Shown: positions 49,818-61,794 of the stretch, one piece after another
Numbering within the stretch: position 1 is the stretch's first letter
Layout of the letters: each line of letters begins with the position of its first letter
Source of the DNA: Mytilus galloprovincialis
Taxonomy: Eukaryota; Mollusca; Bivalvia; Mytilida; Mytilidae
Length of the DNA stretch: 64,000 nucleotides
Assembly (NCBI RefSeq): GCF_965363235.1
Contig: NC_134846.1
Coordinates: forward strand, 60,191,121 to 60,255,120
Direction: 5' to 3'
Made by a program: the position numbers and the translations under genes
Notes under the pieces: generated by a model
Database searches by the model: none
Seen by the model: only the letters and a program-made list of their open reading frames with translations
Told to the model about the DNA's origin: nothing

Positions 49818-50144
49818 CTATAAAAACAATGTAAAGTTCCCTTGAAAATCAATTTTCCATGAACAAATATATATAAAGCAAAAAATTAACCAAGAAACTG
49901 GTACAAATGTCAAATGTATATACATAATTTTTTATACATTATACAGTAGAATATTTCAGCATGTATTACACAGGTGAATTACTGTTTTGGCAATGAATAA
50001 CCTCATTACTATTAATGGTTTCAGGACATATACCAAAATCCATCACTAAGCCCACTTTGATAGCCTTAGTAACAACCAACTTTCAGTCCATAGATTATAA
50101 TTACCAACATAACCAATTTTCATCTTGTCTATTTGAAAATTTAT

Positions 50145-51399
50145 GGTTCATGTGGACCCTATGTCTAAAATGACCGTATTTTCACCTCAAAATTTACAGA
50201 CAAACCTGTGCATCTGGAAAAGTTTTAAGGCATAGCATGTCCTAGATAAATAAATTTCAAATATATTTTATGTTTTAGAAAAATAAAAACTTACCAGGAT
50301 TTTGCAGTGCACTTTTTTTATTTCCTCCAGAAGATGCCAAAATAAACTAAGTTTGGAAACAGGTTTGAGAACTTCCCCACAGGTAATGATTGACATGAAC
50401 AATAGATGGACAATAGATACCAGACAATAATTGGTTATTTAAACTGTGTACCTGAGTGGACCATATCAAGGGAAACTCAGCTGTTTGTCAATTTTGTAAT
50501 CTTCTGCAGGGACGAAAAAAAGTGCACGGCAAAATCCAATTAAGTTATAAATTTTCTAAATAATTAATACAATGCATTTGAATTCTATTTATCTATAGTC
50601 GCCATCAGCTGAAATTCGTATCGGTTATTGGTAAAAATAATCTAAACTATCAATCACGTTTACTCGAGTTATAGTTTTTCACATTTTATTCATACATGTA
50701 AATCGCAAAAAGAAAAAACACTACTGACCTACCTTTTAAGTGATTGCACTGTGATAATCCTGACCTTCACATTTTCCAAGACGATTTTGAATGGTGAAAT
50801 CCGCCATTGTTTTTACCAGAAGTGTTTTTTAGTGGAGTTCAATTTCATAAAATTTGCATAAAGCATGGGAAACCTTATCACATCAATGAAAAGAACATTT
50901 CAGGAAACTGCGTAAGTGACGAATGTCATATGTAAACAAATGATCCTCATAGAAAAAAAATGAATTACAATGGAAAACATTCTGGAAAATGTGACGGTCA
51001 GGATTATTACAGTGCGATCACTTAAAAGGTAGTTCAGTAGTGTTTTTTCTTTTTGCGATCTATGAATGGAATGTGAAAAACTATATTTCGAGTGAACGTG
51101 ATTGATAGTTAGATTATTTTTACCAATAACTGCTACGAATTTCAGCTGACGGTGACTATAGTGGTTTTCCTTTAAGCGATTTATGAATGGAATGTGAAAA
51201 ACTATATCTCGAGTGAACGCGATTGATAGTTTAGATTATTTTTACCGATAACCACTACGAATTTCAGCTGACGGCGACTGTAGGGCATGCTACGGTATGC
51301 TATGCCTTAAACCTTTTCCAGATGCACAGGTTTGTCTGTACTCAGAGTAAATTTTGAGGTGAAAATACGGGTATTTTAGGAATAGGGTCCACATGAACC
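50145..51399. repeat. Large imperfect inverted repeat (~1.25 kb) near the A/B junction
   Basis: GGTTCATGTGGACCCTAT at 50145 pairs with ATAGGGTCCACATGAACC ending at 51399. The arm continues through CAGACAAACCTGTGCATCTG and GGCATAGCATG. An inner block (about 50590-50790) with ATCAGCTGAAATTCGTA pairs with 50985-51160, and part of the right arm is repeated at 51166-51285. The left arm is interrupted by a nested element at 50293-50545. Probably a foldback or long-TIR DNA element; no coding sequence. Confidence 0.75.
50293..50545. mobile_element. Nested short inverted-repeat element
   Basis: GGATTTTGCAGTGCACTTTT near the left and AAAAGTGCACGGCAAAATCC near the right are inverted, followed inward by CCTCCAGAAGAT / ATCTTCTGCAGGG-type sequence. 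It sits inside the larger inverted repeat at 50145-51399 and has no partner in the opposite arm. Confidence 0.6.
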
Positions 51400-52106
51400 T
51401 TAAATAGCAGTTGCGTCAAGTTAATATAATGCAATTCATTTGTTCAACTGGTTTAAACTCTTTAATGCTATCCAACTAGAAACTAATGCCACTTTTCTAA
51501 GCAAGCACCTGCATTTACATGCACAGATCCTCCCAAAATAAACCAAAACAAACCAGACTATTTTTTTTCCGTTACTATTTACGTCTCCAAAATAAAAGAT
51601 TTTTTGTGATTGTCTAATAACCAAAATAGACAAAAAAAATGTACCGATACGAACAATAACGTACCGAAATGAACAGCGCAATACCAAAATCATTTCGGAA
51701 ATTATCGAATTTTTATAGAATCATACCGAAATGAACATCTGATATTATATCAAAAGATAAGATGTGACAAAATAACACCATTTTATTTGGATTCGGCTAC
51801 CACTTTAATAAAACTATACAACACTTTGCCTTTTGCCGAATATAACAAACATAGGGGCTACATAAAATGAGTGCATAAAATAGCTAGTCTAATGAAATGG
51901 ACTTTTGATAACATAAATATTAAACAATAATGACCTTAAGAGCAACAAAATGTGCCATTTCCAAGTAAAACAATATGCACTAGAAAATTAAACTATAGGT
52001 AAATATCGTGATAAAATCTATATTTATACAGAATAAACATATAAAATATTTTGTCTAAAATTGCAAAACATTCGAAGGCATAAATCGAAAACTAACTGAC
52101 AATGCC

Positions 52107-52354
52107 ATGGCAAAAACAGAAAGACAAATTACAATACATGTATTATACAAAACACAACAAAATCAGAAAGACAGATTACAATACATGTATTACACAAAAC
52201 AGAAAGACAAATTACAATACATGTATTACACAAAACAGAAAGACAAATTACAATACATGTATTATACAAAGCAGAAAGACAAATTACAATACATGTATTA
52301 CACAAAACAGAAAGACAAATTACAATACATGTATTATACAAAACAGAAAGACAA
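52107..52354. repeat. 36-bp minisatellite, left block (unit B)
   Basis: Paralogue of the 47-bp array at 42825-43470, but most units lack the 11-bp ACACAACAAAA segment, giving a 36-bp period. That is a multiple of three and yields a repeating 12-residue frame (QKDKLQYMYYTK). Not a gene. Confidence 0.9.
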
Positions 52355-52838
52355 GCTGGCATGTCAGTTAACTGCTAGTAGTCTGTTGTTATTTATGTAT
52401 TATTGTCATTTTGTTTATTTTCTTTGGTTACATCTTCTGACATCAGACTCGGATTTCTCTTGAACTGAATTTTAATGTGCGTATTGTTATGCGTTTACTT
52501 TACTACATTGGTTAGAGGTATAGGGGGAGGGTTGAGATCTCACAAACATGTTTAACCCCGCCGCATTTTGCGCCTGTCCCAAGTCAGGAGCCTCTGGCCT
52601 TTGTTAGTCTTGTATTATTTTAATTTTAGTTTCTTGTGTACAATTTGGAAATTAGTATGGCGTTCATTATCACTGGACTAGTATATATTTGTTTAGGGGC
52701 CACCTGAAGGACGCCTCCGGGTGCGGGAATTTCTCGCTACATTGAAGACCTGTTGGTGACCCTCTGCTGTTGTTTTTTATTTGGTCGGGTTGTTGTCTCT
52801 TTGACACATTCCCCATTTCCATTCTCAATTTTAAATTA
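52355..52838 (+). mobile_element. Penelope-like 3' end inserted in the unit B minisatellite
   Basis: From GCTGGCATGTCAGTTAACTG to CATTCTCAATTTTA, nearly identical to the UTR at 42249-42724 (few substitutions). The array reads GACAA before and AATTACAATAC after, so insertion caused almost no target duplication. Confidence 0.85.
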
Positions 52839-53697
52839 CAATACATGTATTACACAAAACAGAAAGACAAATTACAATACATGTATTACACAAAACAGAA
52901 AGATAAATTAAAATACATGTATTACACAAAAAAGAAAGACAAATTACAATACATGTATTACACAAAACAGAAAGATAAATTAAAATACATGTATTACACA
53001 AAAAAGAAAGACAAATTACAATACATGTATTACACAAAACAGAAAGATAAATTAAAATTACATGTATTACACAAAAAAGAAAGACAAATTACAATACATG
53101 TATTACACAAAACAGAAAGATAAATTAAAATACATGTATTACACAAAAAAGAAAGACAAATTACAATACATGTATTATACAAAACACAACAAAATCAGAA
53201 AGACAGATTACAATACATGTATTACACAAAACAGAAAGACAAATTACAATACATGTATTACACAAAACAGAAAGACAAATTACAATACATGTATTATACA
53301 AAACAGAAAGACAAATTACAATACATGTATTACACAAAACAGAAAGACAAATTACAATACATGTATTACACAAACCAGAAAGACAAATTACAATACATGT
53401 ATTACACAAAACAGAAAGACAAATTACAATACATGTATTACACAAAACAGAAAGACAAATTACAATACATGTATTACACAAAACAGAAAGACAAATTACA
53501 ATACATGTATTACACAAAACAGAAAGACAAATTACAATACATGTATTACACAAAAAAGAAAGACAAATTACAATACATGATTTACACAAAACACAACAAA
53601 AAAAGAAAGACAAATTACAATACATGTATTACACAAAACACAACAAAAAAAGAAAGACAAATTGCAATACATGTATTACACAAAACACAACAACAAA
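52839..53697. repeat. 36-bp minisatellite, right block (unit B)
   Basis: About 23 units. A sub-array alternates AAAGATAAATTAAAATACATG with AAAGACAAATTACAATACATG (52850-53160), a ~72-bp higher-order pattern. The last few units revert to the 47-bp form. Frames of 150-170 codons on both strands are by-products. Confidence 0.9.
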
Positions 53698-54053
53698 ATC
53701 TTCAGCCCTGCGAAACATGAACCTCACCGAAAATAAGGGTAATCTCACGTGTCACAGAAGGGTATGCAGATCCTGCTCCACAAGTTGCACCCGTCACGTG
53801 TACTCACGGTTGCTCATGTAAGTATAAACCGGTTGGAAATTCGGTGCCCAGTAATTGAGTATGTTGCTTTTATATGGGATACAACAAACGTGTATAAATT
53901 CTGGTTAGCAGCATGGATTTAGTTTTCTGTAGTACTAGTAGTTAGCCGGAAAGTATACGCAAAATGATTTAGTTTATAAATGGGAGATACTGGTTGGATA
54001 CCAGTGTTTTATACCCAGTGGATGGTAGTTGTCGGCCGATTCTAGTGTAGACT

Positions 54054-54584
54054 CTGTGCTTATGCATCCCGTCATACTTTGAACGACAAAATTATTTCAT
54101 GTCTACCTGTGCGAATTTCAAACGCGCAATTTTACACTAGTACTCAAAACCCTCCTTCCTTGATGGGTGCATTTTACATAGACAAATAAAATCGTACAAT
54201 ATAATCAAAATGAGGATGTTAATTTGATGTGTGCTTCTTCGTTACATTTGTTGTTTTTATAGTGATTAATATGATAACACAATGTTGACTGCTGTACCCC
54301 TATTTTTGACATTTTTAACTATTGTGTCTGTTTGTTTTGTTCAAGCATCGGTGACAATATAATGGAAGTTTATACGACTGTCATACAAGTGAGAGGTTTA
54401 GCTAGCTATAAAACCAGGTTCAATGCACCATTTTCTACATTTGAAAATGCCTGTACCAAGTCAGGAATATGACAGTTCTTGTCCATTCGTTTTTGTTGCG
54501 TTTTGTTATTTGATTTTGCCATGTGATTATGGACTTTCTGAATTGATTTTCCTCTGAGTTCAGTATTTTTGTGATTTTACTTTT
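54054..54584. mobile_element. B-only insertion of a common mussel-type repeat
   Basis: Replaces ~50 bp of unit A. Contains TACCAAGTCAGGAATATGAC, TTGTCCATTCGTTTTTG and ends GTATTTTTGTGATTTTAC. I recall this as a widespread mussel sequence; class unknown. Confidence 0.5.
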
Positions 54585-55260
54585 TAGAAAGGCATAACTA
54601 AGTAATTTTAATTGTGGTAGATTTCTCAAGAACTTGAAAACGAAGACTAACAGGAATTAGGAATCACATTTCTGTGTAAAGAGTTTTCAGTCACATCAAT
54701 CGCACATCAACTTCTTATTAATTATCATGTATAGCTTAAACAGTTCAAATTCACATACTATTCGTAGATTAGTCACGTTAATATAAAACTTCAGTTGCTG
54801 CGGCGTCTCAAGTTTCTATAGGTTTGAAATATCTACTAGTGAAATATCTTTGGTATCTATCACCCTTCTTTTATCAAAATTCAATATTAAAGGGTCACAT
54901 TGGACTCTCCGGACATCAGGGACAGTCTATACTGTACAGACTGTACCTGACTGCATCGAGAACCCTTTCGCTGCCTGTGCAATATCCTTTGGTATCACAT
55001 AAAAATCTGAAACAATCCGTTAGTATTATACCCAAAATGTCGACTCAGTTTTAATTAAAAACAAAGTCATCCGTACTTTCAAACGTTCTACCAAATATTG
55101 TCTTTAAAATGAGCAACATTACTCTAACTACTACTGATGACAATTCCATTCTTAGAACATCCATGTCCTAGCACATCTCTTAGAACTTTCAACTTTTATA
55201 TAACAGACAGTTGGCTTAAAAGACAAAACAATGCAATAAGTGTTTTGAAGTTTGTTAGAT

Positions 55261-55636
55261 ACAAATAGAACAGTTGGATTGAGAAACGCACCACTGACAC
55301 AAGATAGATTGAGAATTGCAAAGAAATACAAAACAGGTTACATTGAAAGACACAGCATTGTAATGCCGACGGATTAAGAGACACACGAAACAGTTAGATT
55401 GAGAGACAATCCTGAGCAGTTTCATTGAGGACACATAAACATTTGGAATGAGACACACCAACACAGTTATAATTAGAGACAAATCACGGCCGTTGGATTG
55501 AGAAAACACCAAACCAGACCCATTGAGAGACACTACAGTGCAGTTGGATTGAAAGACGAACCAAAGCAATTGGATTGAGAAACCTCCCAACCAAACACGT
55601 TGTAGATACTGCAAATTAGTTATAGTAAGACACATC
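55261..55636. repeat. Degenerate ~28-bp iterated block (unit B)
   Basis: Paralogue of 44560-44935 with few differences; the 128-codon minus-strand frame is kept. Confidence 0.65.
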
Positions 55637-55805
55637 ACCACAGATGGGTCTTGATTACTTTCAAATTAATTGATTAAATTTATATACAATTACTTTGTTA
55701 ATTGTAGGATTATTTAAATTAACGATTTAAAGTAACTGATTAAATCAATGGTTACATTGGCCAGTAATGATGATTACATTTGACAACAATGAATTTCAAA
55801 ATTAC

Positions 55806-55965
55806 CAGTGGCGGATCCAGAAATTTTCATAAGTGGGGGCCCACTGACTGACCTAAGAGGGGGCCCGCTCCAGTCACGCTTCAGTGATTCCCTATATAAG
55901 CAACCAAATTTTTTCCCAAAAAGGAGGCCCGGGCCCGCTGCCCCCCCCCCATAAATCCGCCTATG
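55806..55965. mobile_element. Miniature hAT-like element (160 bp), B-only
   Basis: Left end CAGTGGCGGATCCAGA, right end TAAATCCGCCTATG, imperfectly inverted, with G-rich and C-rich tracts inside. Same end type as 24429-24576. Absent from unit A, so it arrived after the duplication. Confidence 0.65.
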
Positions 55966-56923
55966 CTTACCCATTTCAATGATGTAAATGAATAAATGAT
56001 TTAGAACACTTTTTTTTAGAAAGGATTTCATTTGATAGGTTATTAAACAATAACTTCAAACTTCGTTTAATTAAATAAACTACAAAAAAATCAAACATAT
56101 ACATTGCGTCACAGGTTATGTATGACCTGTTACACTTTACCACCATTAATAATGTTGATTCTCTGAATCATTTTGACCTCAGTTTAATAGAGGGTTTTAA
56201 AGAGGTTTGGATTTTGACATCTTCCAGACTTCTGTGGATTCATGTATTTACGTGGGTTGAGGAAAGCTTGCATTTTTTGTTGATATGGGAGTTTGTGGTC
56301 TTGCAAATCTCTGCATACAAAACCTAGAGTGGGGCGCACATATTCGCCGTTTTATGATTTTGAGGTGTAAAAACGAGTTTAAAAGATGGATGAAATATGA
56401 GAAATTTGAAATTTTGCAACTTATATTTATCCCTTTCCACTTTGGGGGTGCGAGTGATGCCTTGTAGCGGCATTAGCCTACTCTTTTTCGAAATCTACAA
56501 TGGTGTCTTTCACGTGCAAGAGATATGGCGCTCTCTTAACACGGGTCAGCCATTTATCGTCCCCTTCTGACGGACTATCATCGTTTCCTCAAGACCATAC
56601 TCACAAATGGTGTCAAGGGAGAGTCGAAAATTCTTTGACTAATTGACCTAAGTTTCAGTTCTTTACAAATTTGGAATTTCAGCTCTTAATTTGTAATGAA
56701 ATTAATTTGACAACTTTTGTTTAAAGCTGCAGTTATTTGGTTTTAATAGATGCGTAAAAACGGCGAATATGTGTCCCCTTTTAACAAAATATCAGGAAAT
56801 TTCAAAGAGCCTTTATTCGAATTTTTAAGGTGATTTTTTCCCAAAGAAACACGTTTCAAGCTTAGAATATATTGCTTTTGATGTTATCTTTAATAAAGAA
56901 ATATCAGTATACTTCCAAAACAT

Positions 56924-58011
56924 AACAAGAGTGCACACGCTGAAATGTCTCGCCTTCTATACTAATCATTGATATTATGTTGATAGTCCTAAGTAAAAAG
57001 CTAAGTTTTATAACAACTGTACCATAAACTTAACATTAACCAAGATAACTAAACAAAGACCAATGAACCTTGAAAATGAGGTCAAGGTCAGATGAACCAT
57101 GCCAGGCAGACATGTACAGCTAACAATGCTTCTATACAACATATATAGTTGACCTATTACTTATAGTTTAAGAAAAATAGACCAAAACACAAAAAACTTA
57201 ACACTGTGCAATGAACCGTGAAAATGAGGTCACGGTCAAATAAAACCTGCGCGACTGACATAAAGATCATAAAATATTTCCATACACCAAATATAGTTGA
57301 CCTATGGCATATAGTATTAGATAAAAAGACCAAAACTCAAAAACTTAACTTTGACCACTGAACCATAAAAATGAGGTCAAGGTCACATGACATCTGCCCG
57401 CTAGACATGTACACCTTACAATCATTCCATACAACAAATATAGTAGACCTATTGCATATAGTATGAGAACAACAGACCAAAACACAAAAATTTAACTATA
57501 ACCACTGAACCATAAAAATGAGGTCAAGGTCAGATGACACCTGCCAGTTGGACATGTACACCTTACAGTCCTTCCATACACCGAATATACTAGCCCTATT
57601 GCTTATAGTATCTGAGATATGGACTTGACCACCAAAACTTAACCTTGTTCACTGATCCATGAAATGAGGTCGAGGTCAAGTGAAAACTGTCTGACAGACA
57701 TGAGGACCTTGCAAGGTACGCACATATCAAATATAGTTATCCTATTACTTATAATAAGAGAGAATTCAACATTACAAAAAATTTGAACTTTTTTTTCAAG
57801 TGGTCACTGAACCATGAAAATGAGGTCAAGGACATTGGACATGTGACTGACGGAAACTTCGTAACATGAGGCATCTATATACAAAGTATGAAGCATCCAG
57901 GTCTTCCACCTTCTAAAATATAAAGCTTTTAAGAAGTTAGCTAACGCCGCCGCCGCCGCCGGATCACTATCCCTATGTCGAGCTTTCTGCAACAAAAGTT
58001 GCAGGCTCGAC
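56924..58011. mobile_element. B-only element with ~150-bp tandem units and a hairpin end
   Basis: Begins ACAAGAGTGCACACGCTGAA. It contains about six units marked by ACC.TGAAAATGAGGTCAAGGTC (near 57064, 57211, 57363, 57510, 57657, 57812). It ends with a (GCC)n stretch and a hairpin at 57977-58011 (GTCGAGC / CTGCAAC paired with GTTGCAG / GCTCGAC). Hairpin end plus internal tandem units recalls the HINE/pearl design, but the ends differ from the 5230 family. It is absent from unit A. Confidence 0.65.
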
Positions 58012-58433
58012 AAAAACCCTGTTTTCTGATATGTTGCGTGGGACATTTCAGAAAACAGGTGCGATGAGAGATCAGTTTTTAATTAGATTGTAAAAACCCG
58101 AACTTAAACTGCAGAAATCATGGCGAAATGAGCACCCTACTCTATAGAAAATTGTAATTTGGTGAACATTTGATTTCATGGTTCACCTGTACCCACGAAA
58201 CCCATGAAAATTTGAATTCAACGAACAATTATGAATCCACATAATATGAAATTCAGGGTGCCGCCTCAGATTTCTTCTGACACCGTCCACTTTACTCCAT
58301 AATGATGCCTCTGTGTAGTGCCTCAGTCAAAACACTTTGCATACGAAGTCTATATCAGACTTAGTAAAATTTGTATCTAATTTAAAGGATATTGATGAAA
58401 ATATCTGACTGGAATTTCGTTGATGAAATATTT

Positions 58434-58957
58434 GTCTTCACAATGCATTATACAATAAACGTGATTTTTTTTATTTATACAATGTAAAGCCGTCACCATT
58501 TTTCTAAAATGCTGTGGACTGCTTCACACTGTCCTAATCAAAGGCAACAAGTGTGCATCTTTTCCATAGGACATGAGGTTGTCAACTAAAACTTTGACCT
58601 TTGACGTAGGAAGTTATACATACATTGTGATTTGTGACACACCCTGTGATTAATATACATGTCAAGTATTAAAACTTTGAAATCATAAACGGTTATCAAG
58701 ATATAGAGCGGACATGAACTTTACCATAGGACATTGGGTTGTCAGTTGAAACCAAAACTTTTGACCTTGATCTTTGACCTAAGAAATTGTACAAACATTA
58801 TGACATGCCCTCTGGTGTTGGTTAACAAACATGTCAAGTATAAATTATGAATTAAGATTTTTAGTTATAGAGTAGACACAATTTGTTTGTCAGATGTTGT
58901 CAACTAAAACCAGTTTTTGACCTTGACCTTCAATAGACCTAGGAAGTTGTGCAAACA
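58434..58957. repeat. ~170-bp tandem units present in B, single in A
   Basis: Three diverged units containing TTGACCTTGA..CTAGGAAGTTGT and CTGGTGTTAATATACATGTC. Unit A keeps only the last, joined at ATATTTGTGCAAACATTG, consistent with unequal exchange between units. Confidence 0.65.
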
Positions 58958-59361
58958 TTGTGATACACTCTCTGGTGTTAATATACATGTCAAATATAAG
59001 ACAGGATATTTTAACGGTTCTCTAAAAAGAGCGGACACATTTTGTTACAGACAGACAGAATAATCTCAATAGGTTTATTGGCAGGTCCCTAATAATTGAT
59101 ATTGGCATTTGATGTCTTATCCTGAGACAAGAAAAGTCTAAGTCTTTATCTCATTTAAGCCAATAGCTGTTTCTGTATCTCAGTGCATCATAAACATACC
59201 AATCAAAATCAATATGGGATTTTTATTATTTCAAGATGGTGTTATCCACTGAAACTAATAACTCTGCACTGTGATGCAAAGCTAACAGGATATGAAGTGT
59301 ATTAAATTGATGTCACTGGTTTCTCTTCTTTTTAAAATTTATTTTACTAAATCTTAGCCTG

Positions 59362-60235
59362 TATTGAAAAAGCTAACCAAACCTTTAAACAAACTTACTT
59401 AGAAGCGATATAATAACGATACTCTTGTCAACTGATTAATGGTCGCATTATTTTTTATTCATTCATAGGGTCTTGGCATCAGAACCAAACACATTTATTT
59501 TAAAACAAGAATGTGTCCCTAGTAAATGGATGCACTATTGCACACTAGCACTTCCTATGTTCTGTGGATTGTGAAAATGTGGTAAAATCTCTTATTTGGC
59601 ATTTTAAAAAATATGAAAGATCAAATATCATAGAGAACATGTGTATTAAGTTTGAAGTTGATTGGATTTCAACTTCATCAAAAACTACCTTGACCAAAAA
59701 CTTTAACCTGGAGCAGGACAGACGGAGGGACAAACAAACAGAAGCACAGACCAGAAAACATAATGCCCATAAATGGGGCATAACAAGTTGTTGGCAGAAT
59801 ACAAATTATGTTCTTCTGGTATATTTTATGATGGTATGATACTAAACCCCTAACGGGAGGGATTGTGCTCACAATTGGACCTTTTTTAATCTGAGTTTTA
59901 CTGTATATATTGGCTAGGATAAAGGGGAGGGTTGAGATTTCACGAAAACATGTTTAACCCAACAGCATTTTTATGTCTGTCCTAAGTCAGGAGTCTCTGG
60001 TCTTTGTTAACCTTGTATGTGTTTTAAATTTTGGTTTATCTATGTTTTAGAGTTTAATGTGATGTCCATTTCCTCTGATCAAGTACATTTTTGTTTAGGG
60101 GCCAGCTCCAGTCTGCTTCTGGGTGCGGGATTTTCTTGCTGTGTTGAAGACCCATTCATGCCTTGGACTGTTAAATGCTCTTTGGTCAGTTGTTTTCTCT
60201 CTTACCTCCTCGTTTCATTCTCAATTTCATTTTTT
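59362..60235 (+). mobile_element. Old Penelope-like copy with nested insertion (unit B)
   Basis: Paralogue of 46667-48000 lacking its first ~500 bp. It carries the nested ACAAGAATGTG element at 59505-59785, which is 30 bp longer than in A (it keeps GTTGATTGGATTTCAACTTC). Confidence 0.7.
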
Positions 60236-60505
60236 TTATAGCTATATGAAGTCAGTTAAAATAGCTATGTAAACTTTAGTAGGTTTTAAGCAACACATAG
60301 TTAGTGCATCTTCTAACGGACATAACTATGATATCATAATTGTTTTACATCAAATGATAATAAATGGAGAAAAACTGAAATAGCCCATGGCTAGGTGATT
60401 TAATATTAAAATCGATATTTATAAACAAATAAAACATGAAGTTCATTTCAATTTGTACATTTAATTAAGACATGATGACTAAAAGTTATTATGGGACAAA
60501 TAATG

Positions 60506-61166
<661 letters not shown>

Positions 61167-61794
61167 TTAAAAAGATTTCTAACATTAGTAAAATCTCTGA
61201 ATTCTTAGGCATTAACCATATATAATTTTCATGATTTTGTAAACATATGGAAATTTTAAATATTTCATGAAAATTGTATGAACAAAAGGTAAGATTTTTT
61301 TAACTGTATGAATATAAATGGTGTAATCATTCAGCATGAACTGTTAGACTGCTGTGGGATGATAATGATGATGGATAGCTGTCTAATGTAATGTCAAATG
61401 GCAAATTGAAAGCATAATCACTAAATCAGGATGAGAACATTATATATGAGAATATTGTGGTATGAATATAAACCCAGCTTTGTACTAAACAAAACGGATG
61501 AAAATTGATAGAATAACAGTTCACAGAGAAAGACTCATCAGTACAACACTTCATTCTTTTCAGACACATAATTTTAACTCCAAACCAACCAGTCTTACAT
61601 GCTGCATGTTAACAGAGCAGTATATACCAATTTTCATGTCATTTGTTTGACCTGCTCAAGGTTCAAACCTTAGACTTTTTGCATTATAGGGGAGTAGGCT
61701 ACCACAAGATTATCAAGATGGTTTAAGTGCTGGTGAAACTTAAAGATGTTATATGCTTCCTTATCACAATGTTTAACATGGGCTTTAACTAGAA

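Noticed and set aside
52102-53720. 12-residue periodic proteins up to 172 codons, both strands
   Set aside because: The 36-bp unit is a multiple of three, so any stop-free frame persists. No coding evidence.
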